Assembly: GCA_934418295.1 (NCBI GenBank)
Contig: CAKRWZ010000022.1
Span: 1 to 25,863 of the forward strand
Length of the DNA: 25,863 nt
Source: an uncultured Mediterraneibacter sp.
GTDB taxonomy: Bacteria > Bacillota > Clostridia > Lachnospirales > Lachnospiraceae
Reading direction: 5' to 3'
Made by a program: the position numbers and the translations under genes. The notes under the pieces are model-generated. The model had not been told where the DNA came from, did not search any database, and worked only from the letters and a program-made list of their open reading frames with translations. This document shows, one piece after another, positions 15,856-22,420 of this stretch. Position 1 is the first letter of the stretch, and every line of letters begins with the position of its first letter.

Positions 15856-15859
15856 GCAT

Positions 15860-16114
15860 TTACAGATAGCGAAACAACTCTTTCGCCGCTTCTTTTTTCG
15901 AAGTGTCCTGAATATCCACCACCTCGGCTTTCACCGCACGGGTTCCGAACTGGATCTCCAGTACATCCCCCGGCTTCACTTTCACAGAGGCTTTCGCCGG
16001 AGTTCCGTTTACCGTTACTCTTCCTGCATCACAGGCCTCATTGGCCACCGTTCTTCTCTTGATCAGGCGGGACACCTTCAAAAATTTGTCCAGACGCATG
16101 CTTTTTTCTTCCAT
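15860..16114 (-). CDS. S4-domain RNA-binding protein RqcP/HslR (YabO)
   Basis: This small S4-domain protein binds 23S rRNA on obstructed 50S subunits and helps RqcH add C-terminal alanine tails during ribosome quality control. With the chosen start it has 84 residues. The core begins MRLDKFLKVSRLIKRR, which is near identical to YabO of Bacillus, and continues with GRVTVNG and VKPGDVLEI typical of S4 folds. An ATG 18 nt upstream exists but has no ribosome site; the ATG at 16114 follows GGAGGAAAGGAG. Position just ahead of yabP is the same as in Bacillus. The upstream region carries two copies of a 30-nt hairpin repeat. Confidence 0.93.
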   Translation of the reverse strand: MEEKSMRLDKFLKVSRLIKRRTVANEACDAGRVTVNGTPAKASVKVKPGDVLEIQFGTRAVKAEVVDIQDTSKKEAAKELFRYL

Positions 16115-16134
16115 GCTGCTCCTTTCCTCCATAA

Positions 16135-16164
16135 CAGCGATAAAACTCGCTTCGCAGTTTTATT
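16135..16164 (-). repeat. 30-nt hairpin repeat, unit 1
   Basis: This unit matches 16191-16220 in 29 of 30 positions, with a period of 56 nt. Each unit can fold: ATAAAAC pairs with GTTTTAT around GCGAAGC-like sequence. It lies directly in front of the RqcP ribosome site. Confidence 0.75.
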
Positions 16165-16190
16165 TAATCTTTTGGTTTTATGCTCAGCAC

Positions 16191-16220
16191 CAGCGATAAA
16201 ACTCGCTTCGCGGTTTTATT
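16191..16220 (-). repeat. 30-nt hairpin repeat, unit 2
   Basis: This is the second copy of the 30-nt unit. It overlaps by 7 nt the end of dispersed repeat copy B, and a shorter form of the same junction (TTCGTGTTTTATCCGCTG) is seen at copy A. Confidence 0.75.
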
Positions 16221-16280
16221 CGCTGATTAGCGGTCGTCAAATGCCGCCATGCAAGCATGTCGCATTTTCCTCGTCGCCAT
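16214..16280 (-). repeat. Dispersed 67-nt repeat, copy B
   Basis: 60 of 67 positions match copy A. On the minus strand it starts directly after the T-tract of the HU terminator and reads towards RqcP. It holds the same TTGACG-N16-TAAAAC pair as copy A. The hairpin arms that are perfect in copy A have one mismatch here. Confidence 0.7.
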
Positions 16281-16282
16281 AA

Positions 16283-16312
16283 CAAAAATAAGAGTTCGCA
16301 TCGGAACTCTTA
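16283..16312 (-). terminator. Intrinsic terminator of the HU gene
   Basis: A 9-bp stem (16289-16297 with 16304-16312), 6-nt loop, is followed on the minus strand by TTTTTGTT. It lies 22 nt after the HU stop. Confidence 0.85.
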
Positions 16313-16334
16313 CTTTACATCATCCTAAAACAGA

Positions 16335-16613
16335 TTATTTTTCATTTACAGCATCTTTCAAAGCTTTTCCTGCTTTGAATTTTGGTGCCTTGCAAGCATC
16401 GATCTTCATTGTTTTTCCCGTCTGTGGATTTCTGCCTTCTCTTGCTGCTCTTTTGCTAATTTCAAATGTTCCGAATCCAACCAGCTGAACCTTCTGCTCT
16501 TTTTTCAACTGAGCTGTTACTACATCTACGAATGCTTTCAGCGCTTTTTCAGAATCTTTCTTTGACAATTCTGCTTTTTCTGCAATAGCAGCTACCAATT
16601 CTGTTTTGTTCAT
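16335..16613 (-). CDS. hup: HU family DNA-binding protein
   Basis: HU is an abundant histone-like protein that bends and compacts DNA as a dimer. The 92-residue protein begins MNKTELVAAIAEKAELSKKD and contains the signature GFGTFEISKRAAREGRNP leading into the beta arm, ending KAGKALKDAVNEK. Length and sequence are typical. The ribosome site AGAGGAGG is strong and the promoter is close to consensus, as expected for a highly expressed gene. It is transcribed alone between its own promoter and terminator. HU is also next to yabO in Bacillus relatives. Confidence 0.97.
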   Translation of the reverse strand: MNKTELVAAIAEKAELSKKDSEKALKAFVDVVTAQLKKEQKVQLVGFGTFEISKRAAREGRNPQTGKTMKIDACKAPKFKAGKALKDAVNEK

Positions 16614-16735
16614 GGAATATTTCCTCCTCTTAATTTATACCAGAAACCTCATGCTGTTCTCGTCGACAGTCATGTATTCTGCAATAGTAATGGCTTGTCC
16701 ATACGACAATCGGTATGATTTCACCCTCAGTTACT

Positions 16736-16764
16736 GTTATACCTGTTTCCCTGATGTTTGTCAA
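16736..16764 (-). promoter_or_regulatory. Strong sigma-A promoter for HU
   Basis: TTGACA (16759-16764, perfect) and TATAAC (16736-16741) are separated by 17 nt. It follows directly after the pgm terminator and gives a leader of about 115 nt. Confidence 0.8.
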
Positions 16765-16775
16765 GGATTTTCCCC

Positions 16776-16802
16776 CGGAAAATCGGCACTTTCTGCCGAT
16801 TT
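16776..16802 (-). terminator. Intrinsic terminator of pgm
   Basis: A 9-bp stem (16780-16788 with 16794-16802) with a 5-nt loop ends in TTTTCC on the minus strand, about 35 nt after the pgm stop. Confidence 0.7.
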
Positions 16803-16836
16803 CTCATTTCTTTACGCCTTCTGTTTTTCTTTTATT

Positions 16837-18570
16837 TCAGACCATTTTATGGATCATTTTCAGGACCTCTTCTCCCATGGTCTCGGATTTTTGATCTGCG
16901 TCTTCCAGGGAGGTTCCTTTCACACCATAATAGAATTTCACTTTCGGCTCTGTTCCGGAAGGACGCACACAAAGCCATGTGCCATCCGGCATATCATAAT
17001 ACAAGACATTGGACTGTGGCAGTCCTGTTGTACTGGTTACTCCTGTTTTCATATCCACAACGGTATCTTTCTGATAATCTCTCACCTGCAGCACCGGATA
17101 GCCTGCCACTTCCTTCGGCGGATCGTTCCGCAAGGTTTCCATGATCGTCCGGATCTTGTCCACTCCTTCCAGACCTTTCAGTGTGATGGCCTGCACACCA
17201 TCCTTGTAATATCCGTACCGGTTGTACATATCCAACATGGCATCCCAGAGAGTCTTGCCCTGGGTTTTATAGTAAGCTGCCGCCTCGCAGAGCGCCATCG
17301 TTGCCACGATCGCATCTTTATCTCTGGCATAAGTTCCGATCAGGCAGCCATAACTCTCTTCAAAGCCGAACAGATATGTTCCTTTTCCGCTCTCTTCAAA
17401 TCCTAAAATCTGCTGTCCGATAAACTTGAACCCGGTCAGCACTTCGATCAGCCGCACTCCGTAATACTCGGCGATGGCCTTTGCCATGTTCGATGTCACA
17501 ATGGTCTTGATCAGGCAGCCATCCTCCGGAAGTCCCCGGAGGGCTTTTTTCTGTCCGATCTCATATTCTGCCAGCAGGCAGCCTGACATGTTTCCGGTCA
17601 GCACTTTGTATTCTCCCGATGCAGTATCTTTTACATAAACGCCCAGACGGTCAGCGTCCGGATCGGTAGCCAGGATCAGATCCGCATCGATCTCTTTCGC
17701 CAGCTTCAGGCCCAGCTCAAAGGCTTCCGAAGACTCCGGGTTTGGATAAGAAACCGTCGGAAAATCTCCGTCCGGCAGTTCCTGCTCCTTTACCACGTAC
17801 ACCTGGTCGAAGCCCAGTTCTTTCAGGATCCGTCTCACCGGGATATTTCCGGTGCCGTGCAGCGGTGTATACACGATCTTCAGTTTGGAACTCATTTCTT
17901 TGATTGCTTCCGGATGCAGCACCTGCTTTTTCAACTCTGCCATATATGCATCGTCAACTTCTGCCCCGATCACCTGATACAGGCCTGCTTTTTCCGCCTC
18001 TTCCAGAGAGATCGTCTTCGGTGTCGTATAATCTTCGATAGCCTTTACCTCTGCCATGATTCCTTTGTCGTGAGGCGGGGTGATCTGCGCCCCATCCTCC
18101 CAATAAACTTTATATCCATTGTATTCCGGAGGATTGTGGCTTGCCGTCACATTGATCCCCGCCGTGCATCCCAGCTTCCGGACCGCATAGGACAGCTCCG
18201 GTGTCGGACGCAGGGACTCGAATATATAGGCCTTGATCCCGTTTGCCGCAAGGCACAGTGCCGCTTCCCGGGCAAACTCCGGAGACATCCTTCTGGAATC
18301 GTAAGCGATCGCAACACCTTTCTTCTCCGCGCCCTGTTTCAATACATAGTTGGCCAGCCCCTGCGTCGCTTTGCGGACGGTATAAAGGTTCATCCGATTG
18401 GTTCCTGCACCAATCACGCCTCGCAAGCCTGCCGTTCCAAACTCCAGCTCCTGATAAAAGCGCTCCTTGATCTCCGGGTCATTTCCCCGAATGCTTTCCA
18501 GCTCCGCCTTGGTATCCGCATCAAAACACGGGTTTGACAGCCATTCCTCATACATTTTCATATAGTCCAT
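16837..18570 (-). CDS. pgm: Phosphoglucomutase/phosphomannomutase (alpha-D-phosphohexomutase)
   Basis: This enzyme interconverts glucose 1-phosphate and glucose 6-phosphate (or the mannose forms), feeding glycogen, cell-wall sugars and maltodextrin use. With the chosen start (MDYMKMYEEW) it has 577 residues. The phosphoserine loop TASHNP places the catalytic Ser at 144. The metal loop DPDADR holds D303, D305 and D307, the sugar-binding loop is FGFEESYG, and the phosphate-binding loop is RPSGTEPK near the C-terminus. Two upstream in-frame starts exist, but only the ATG at 18570 has a GGAGG site at proper distance (7 nt). It lies 82 nt after the CotS-like gene, with a possible promoter in that gap. 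Confidence 0.95.
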   Translation of the reverse strand: MDYMKMYEEWLSNPCFDADTKAELESIRGNDPEIKERFYQELEFGTAGLRGVIGAGTNRMNLYTVRKATQGLANYVLKQGAEKKGVAIAYDSRRMSPEFAREAALCLAANGIKAYIFESLRPTPELSYAVRKLGCTAGINVTASHNPPEYNGYKVYWEDGAQITPPHDKGIMAEVKAIEDYTTPKTISLEEAEKAGLYQVIGAEVDDAYMAELKKQVLHPEAIKEMSSKLKIVYTPLHGTGNIPVRRILKELGFDQVYVVKEQELPDGDFPTVSYPNPESSEAFELGLKLAKEIDADLILATDPDADRLGVYVKDTASGEYKVLTGNMSGCLLAEYEIGQKKALRGLPEDGCLIKTIVTSNMAKAIAEYYGVRLIEVLTGFKFIGQQILGFEESGKGTYLFGFEESYGCLIGTYARDKDAIVATMALCEAAAYYKTQGKTLWDAMLDMYNRYGYYKDGVQAITLKGLEGVDKIRTIMETLRNDPPKEVAGYPVLQVRDYQKDTVVDMKTGVTSTTGLPQSNVLYYDMPDGTWLCVRPSGTEPKVKFYYGVKGTSLEDADQKSETMGEEVLKMIHKMV

Positions 18571-18635
18571 CCTGACACCTCCGGTACTCATACTTTCTTC
18601 TCTGCATACTTCTGTTCTGTATTTTTCGTTTTTCT

Positions 18636-18641
18636 GATTAT
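18636..18641 (-). promoter_or_regulatory. Possible -10 element for pgm
   Basis: A perfect TATAAT occurs on the minus strand in the gap upstream of pgm. The hexamer 17 nt upstream (TTTTCA) is a poor -35, so this is only a candidate; the gene may also be read from the upstream operon. Confidence 0.35.
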
Positions 18642-18652
18642 ACACCACTTTC

Positions 18653-19642
18653 TCACAAATGAAAAGACAGGATCTGCTCTGCAAACTGCTTCCGTTCCCC
18701 GGTCTGTTCCACGCAGATCTTCAGTTTTTCCACACTTTTTTCCGGGATCCAGGCTTTATTGGAATGGTAGTACGCATTGGCGATCTTCCAAAATTTTTCC
18801 GGATAACAAAACCGCAGCGCCAGATATTCCTGTTCCGCATCGGAAAGCGGCCGGATGCTGCTGTAGGCCCGCAGAAGCTTTTCTCCCAGTTCCCGTCTCC
18901 ACCGGTGTTTTTCCATGACCTTCCGTAAAAAATAGTAGAGATCCGCCATTTGTACATCCGGGCGAAAACTGTCAAAATTTACCGTCACCGGCTGATTTCC
19001 GGGAAAAAGAATATTGTGATAGTTGTAATCTCCGTGTACCAGCCGTTTTTCTGCCAGACTTTTTTGCAAAAGCTGCTCATAGGAAGAATCTGCCAGCCGG
19101 TTCTTTACCGAATCCGCCAGCCGGTACATTCCTTCAAAATGTTTCAGGTATAACAGTTCAAATTCCCCTTTATTCCTTTTGGCACGTATAAACGCCCTTA
19201 CTTTCTTCATTTCCCTGCAGTGGCGGAAATATTCCTCCCGCAGGTCTCGCCCCTGTGCCGGCGGTTCTTCCTGGGCTTCCCAGTACATCAAAAGATGAAG
19301 CCGGGCCAGATTTCGGACGGCCGCCAAAAGGTCCTGTTCTTTTTTCACATCACATTCCCGTCCGGAAAACCACCTTTTCAAAAGATACTTTCTTCCGTCC
19401 CTCCCGGAAGCCAGGCAGTCTCCCTCTTTCGTGAGGATCGGCATATCCACATCGGGATAGCCCCTGCTCTCCAGCTGCCTGCACAGCAACACCAAAAGCG
19501 GCGCTCTTTTTTCCGAGAAATGCACCTCCTTTAACAGCACATTTCCCCGATCCGTATCGCAAAAAAACGCACCCCTTATTTTGCGGGTGCTTTTGATTTC
19601 TATATCATATTGACTTAATACTTCCAGTTCGTATTCCCTCAT
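18653..19642 (-). CDS. CotS-like protein with aminoglycoside-phosphotransferase fold
   Basis: This resembles the CotS/YtaA/YutH family of spore-coat proteins, which share the fold of small-molecule kinases. With the chosen start (MREYELEV) it has 329 residues. The catalytic loop HGDYNYHN (H203, D205, N210) is intact. The following metal-binding position, normally Asp in IDFD, reads VNFD with Asn at 222, and D234 in MADLYYF is kept. Two upstream in-frame starts (a TTG at 19678 and an ATG at 19660) have no good ribosome site, while the ATG at 19642 follows AGGGGG. A terminator-like hairpin lies inside codons 18-27. It is between cca and pgm on the same strand. The substrate, if any, is unknown. 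Confidence 0.75.
   Translation of the reverse strand: MREYELEVLSQYDIEIKSTRKIRGAFFCDTDRGNVLLKEVHFSEKRAPLLVLLCRQLESRGYPDVDMPILTKEGDCLASGRDGRKYLLKRWFSGRECDVKKEQDLLAAVRNLARLHLLMYWEAQEEPPAQGRDLREEYFRHCREMKKVRAFIRAKRNKGEFELLYLKHFEGMYRLADSVKNRLADSSYEQLLQKSLAEKRLVHGDYNYHNILFPGNQPVTVNFDSFRPDVQMADLYYFLRKVMEKHRWRRELGEKLLRAYSSIRPLSDAEQEYLALRFCYPEKFWKIANAYYHSNKAWIPEKSVEKLKICVEQTGERKQFAEQILSFHL
19561..19590 (-). terminator. Terminator-like hairpin inside the CotS-like coding sequence
   Basis: On the minus strand GCACCC (19585-19590) and GGGTGC (19569-19574) flank a 10-nt loop and are followed by G and seven T residues. It encodes residues around STRKIRGAFFC, so it is both coding and terminator-shaped. Whether it works is untested. 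Confidence 0.45.
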
Positions 19643-19653
19643 GGCCGCCCCCT

Positions 19654-19688
19654 GCACCATACCGTTTCGTCTTTTCAATGTATGATGC
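19654..19688 (-). other. Hairpin between cca and the CotS-like gene
   Basis: Arms 19654-19662 and 19680-19688 pair in 9 positions, one of them a G-U, around a 17-nt loop. The 3' arm touches the AGGGGG ribosome site of the downstream gene. There is no T-tract, so a role in translation is more likely than termination. Confidence 0.35.
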
Positions 19689-19704
19689 AGGAAAGGCGGA
19701 TATG

Positions 19705-21039
19705 CTAAAGTCCCAACTTTTGTTTTGCGTAATTACAAAGATACTCTTTCGTGTTGTGTTCCGGAACGTCCAGCACCTTATTCAGCAGTTCGTTGAGCAT
19801 GTCGCCCATCTCTTTTCCCGGCTCCATGCCAAGCTCCATCAGGTCCTTTCCCGTCACTGCCAGCTGCCGCAGGGTCACGCATTCCTCCGATGCCATAATC
19901 TCCCGGTACAATTCTCTCATATCCAGAATGTTTTCGATCTTCTCCCTGCGCTTGTAGGTGCTTTGTGCCTTAACATCTGCCATCCGCACTTCCAGGTACA
20001 GCGGAAACAGCTCCACACCGATCCGGTTGATGGTATGCCGCACATTTTTCGGCGTCGCTGCCACACGGTAATCGTGATAGCAGACCAGACGGGTCACTTG
20101 CCTGACCGTCTCATTGTCAAACTTTAATCTGCGCAGTACCTTGCGCGCGATCTCCTCGCTGACCAGCTCGTGATCCCAGAAATGATCCACGCCCATACTG
20201 TCCGTCCGCTTCATGGCCGGTTTGCCCATGTCATGGAACAGCATGGTCAGACGCAGGATCCTGTCCGGACGCACATTGCGCAGCGCCTGCAGGGTGTGTC
20301 GGTCTACATCAAACACATGATGCTTGGAATGCTGTCTGACACCTACCATGTCATCCCACTCCGGCAGGATCACCTTAGTAATGCCCAATTCACAGGCTTC
20401 GCCGATCATCTGCGGATTGTCTGATACCAACAGCTTTACCAGCTCTGTCTGGATCCGCTCTGCGCTGACATTGGCCAGCTTCGGTGCCAGCTGCCGCATT
20501 GCATCGGAAGTCTTTGGCTCAATCCGCAAAGACAGCTGTGCAGAAAAACGGATCGCCCGCAAGATCCGAAGCGCATCTTCCGAAAAACGCTCCACCGGCT
20601 CTCCGACACATTTCAGTCTGTGATGGTTCAGATCCTTCATTCCTCCGAAAGGATCCACCAGACGGCTTTCTTCATTATATGCCATGGCGTTGATCGTAAA
20701 ATCTCGCCGCTTTAAGTCTTCTTCCAGGCTTCTGGTAAACGTTACCTCTTTTGGGTGGCGGCTGTCCTCGTATACGCCGTCGATCCGGTAAGTCGTGACC
20801 TCAAACCCCTCTCTTCCGATCATAACGGTCACCGTCCCGTGCTCGATACCGGTGTCTACCGTCCGCGGAAAAAGTGCCTTTACCTCCTGCGGTGTCGCAG
20901 AAGTCGTAATATCCCAGTCTTCCGGCGTCCTGCCGAGAATGGAATCTCGCACGCAGCCGCCGACAATATATGCTTCATAGCCATGCAATGTAAGATTGTT
21001 TAAAATCATACTTACTTTTTCCGGCAATGGAATCTTCAT
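19705..21039 (-). CDS. cca: CCA tRNA nucleotidyltransferase with HD domain
   Basis: This class II nucleotidyltransferase adds or repairs the 3' CCA end of tRNAs. The 444-residue protein has the head motif VGGCVRD (26-32), the catalytic DWD pair D41/D43, the RRDFTINAMAY motif (111-121) and the nucleotide-selecting neck ERFSEDALRILRAIRF. A C-terminal HD phosphohydrolase domain is present (H248, H269-D270 in LFHDMGKP). The HD module and the full length suggest a complete CCA-adding enzyme rather than a split A- or CC-adding one, although the two types are hard to tell apart by reading. The ribosome site is moderate (AAAGG/GAGAG). It is divergent from the methyltransferase gene. Confidence 0.94.
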   Translation of the reverse strand: MKIPLPEKVSMILNNLTLHGYEAYIVGGCVRDSILGRTPEDWDITTSATPQEVKALFPRTVDTGIEHGTVTVMIGREGFEVTTYRIDGVYEDSRHPKEVTFTRSLEEDLKRRDFTINAMAYNEESRLVDPFGGMKDLNHHRLKCVGEPVERFSEDALRILRAIRFSAQLSLRIEPKTSDAMRQLAPKLANVSAERIQTELVKLLVSDNPQMIGEACELGITKVILPEWDDMVGVRQHSKHHVFDVDRHTLQALRNVRPDRILRLTMLFHDMGKPAMKRTDSMGVDHFWDHELVSEEIARKVLRRLKFDNETVRQVTRLVCYHDYRVAATPKNVRHTINRIGVELFPLYLEVRMADVKAQSTYKRREKIENILDMRELYREIMASEECVTLRQLAVTGKDLMELGMEPGKEMGDMLNELLNKVLDVPEHNTKEYLCNYAKQKLGL

Positions 21040-21092
21040 AATACTCTCAGAACCTTTCTCTTTCTATCGCTCTTCTCAAATCTATGGTACTA

Positions 21093-21121
21093 ACTTTACC
21101 ACAAAAAATCCAGAAATACAA
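21093..21121 (-). promoter_or_regulatory. Candidate promoter for cca
   Basis: TTGTAT (21116-21121) and TAAAGT (21093-21098) are separated by 17 nt on the minus strand. The -10 is weak, so this is tentative. Confidence 0.35.
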
Positions 21122-21137
21122 TCAGCCATCCTCCGCC

Positions 21138-21166
21138 TTGCACATCTTTTCTTTTTGCTTTACAAT
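21138..21166 (+). promoter_or_regulatory. Sigma-A promoter for the methyltransferase operon
   Basis: TTGCAC (21138-21143) and TACAAT (21161-21166) are separated by 17 nt; the ATG follows 38 nt later with an AAGGA site. Confidence 0.7.
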
Positions 21167-21204
21167 AAGAATTGCACAAAATAATAGAAAGAAGGATTTT
21201 ATAA

Positions 21205-22392
21205 ATGCAAGAATTAAACGCTTTCTTTCAGGAAAATTTAACCCGGGAGCTCATCAGCGGGATTTTCAGCAATCCTAAGTCTGACAAGACATTTCGGAAG
21301 ATCCGCATCCGGCCCCTTGAAAAGAATAAATCCCTTTATTTTCAATTTGAACAGTTTACCGACACGCAGGTTTTTCACGAAAACCTTTCTGAAAACGAGG
21401 CGCTGGCAAAATGTACGGATCTGATGATGAACTTTCGCCAGCTCCAGCTGAAAACCCGCTCGGCAGAAGCCTCTGTCTTGGTCAGCAAAAAAGGAAAAGT
21501 GACCCTGCGTTCCCGGAAAACAGATCCGGATGCAGCTTTGACATCTGCTCCGGAACTTTCCCACAACCGCCGGAAACACTATATTTTAGAAGAAGGGACC
21601 TGCGTTCCCTTTCTCCAGGACTTAGGCGTCATGACCTCCGACGGACGGATCGTACATTCCCGTTACGACAAGTTCCGCCAGATCAACCGTTTTCTGGAAT
21701 TTATCGAAGATATCCTTCCCGCCCTGGATCAGGGACGGGAGTTGACGATCCTGGATTTCGGCTGCGGCAAGTCCTATCTCACGTTTGCCATGTACTACTA
21801 TCTGCATGAGCTGAAACACTATGATATCCGCATCATCGGACTGGACCTGAAGCAGGACGTTATCCGGCACTGCAACGAACTGGCAAAAAAATACGGTTAC
21901 GAAAAGCTGTCGTTTTTGATCGGCGACGTAGCGGACTATCAGGGCACCGATTCCATCGACATGATGGTGACCCTCCACGCCTGCGACACCGCCACGGATT
22001 ATGCCCTGGCCCGTGCCGTTCAGTGGAACGCCCGCGTGATCCTTTCCGTGCCCTGCTGCCAGCATGAGCTGAACCGGCAGGTACAAAACACCGCACTGGC
22101 TCCGATCCTGAAATACGGGATCTTGAAAGAGCGTTTTTCGGCTCTCCTCACTGACGGGCTGCGCGCTCAATATCTGGAACAGGCCGGATATGATACCCAG
22201 ATTCTGGAATTTATCGACTTGGAACACACCCCGAAAAACCTTCTGATCCGCGCGGTAAAACCGGCGGGAAAGATTGACTATAAAAAAGGAAACTCTGCCA
22301 AAGCGATCCGAGACTGCGAGGAACTCCTGCATGTCTCCCCTACCCTTGGCAAACTGCTTTTCCCAAAGGAAAAGCCCGAACAGACACCTTGA
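21205..22392 (+). CDS. Class I SAM-dependent methyltransferase (Methyltransf_32-like)
   Basis: The 395-residue protein has an N-terminal region of about 150 residues, then a Rossmann methyltransferase domain. The SAM-binding motif is DFGCGKSYL (184-192), followed by GLDLKQDV, LHACDTATDY (257-266) and SVPCCQHEL (281-289). The combination HACD plus PCCQHEL is typical of the METTL25-like/Methyltransf_32 group, whose eukaryotic members act in RNA or ribosome modification; the substrate of bacterial members is not known to me. The two adjacent cysteines C284-C285 may be functional. It is the first gene of a plus-strand pair; the next start is 28 nt past its stop. Confidence 0.85.
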   Translation: MQELNAFFQENLTRELISGIFSNPKSDKTFRKIRIRPLEKNKSLYFQFEQFTDTQVFHENLSENEALAKCTDLMMNFRQLQLKTRSAEASVLVSKKGKVTLRSRKTDPDAALTSAPELSHNRRKHYILEEGTCVPFLQDLGVMTSDGRIVHSRYDKFRQINRFLEFIEDILPALDQGRELTILDFGCGKSYLTFAMYYYLHELKHYDIRIIGLDLKQDVIRHCNELAKKYGYEKLSFLIGDVADYQGTDSIDMMVTLHACDTATDYALARAVQWNARVILSVPCCQHELNRQVQNTALAPILKYGILKERFSALLTDGLRAQYLEQAGYDTQILEFIDLEHTPKNLLIRAVKPAGKIDYKKGNSAKAIRDCEELLHVSPTLGKLLFPKEKPEQTP

Positions 22393-22420
22393 TGATCCCG
22401 GATCATCCAATGGAGGTATT

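Noticed and set aside
16135..16220. Two near-identical 30-nt units with a 26-nt spacer, considered as a mini CRISPR
   Set aside because: Only two units, a 56-nt period fits, but there are no cas genes and the unit continues into a dispersed repeat next to a ribosome site.
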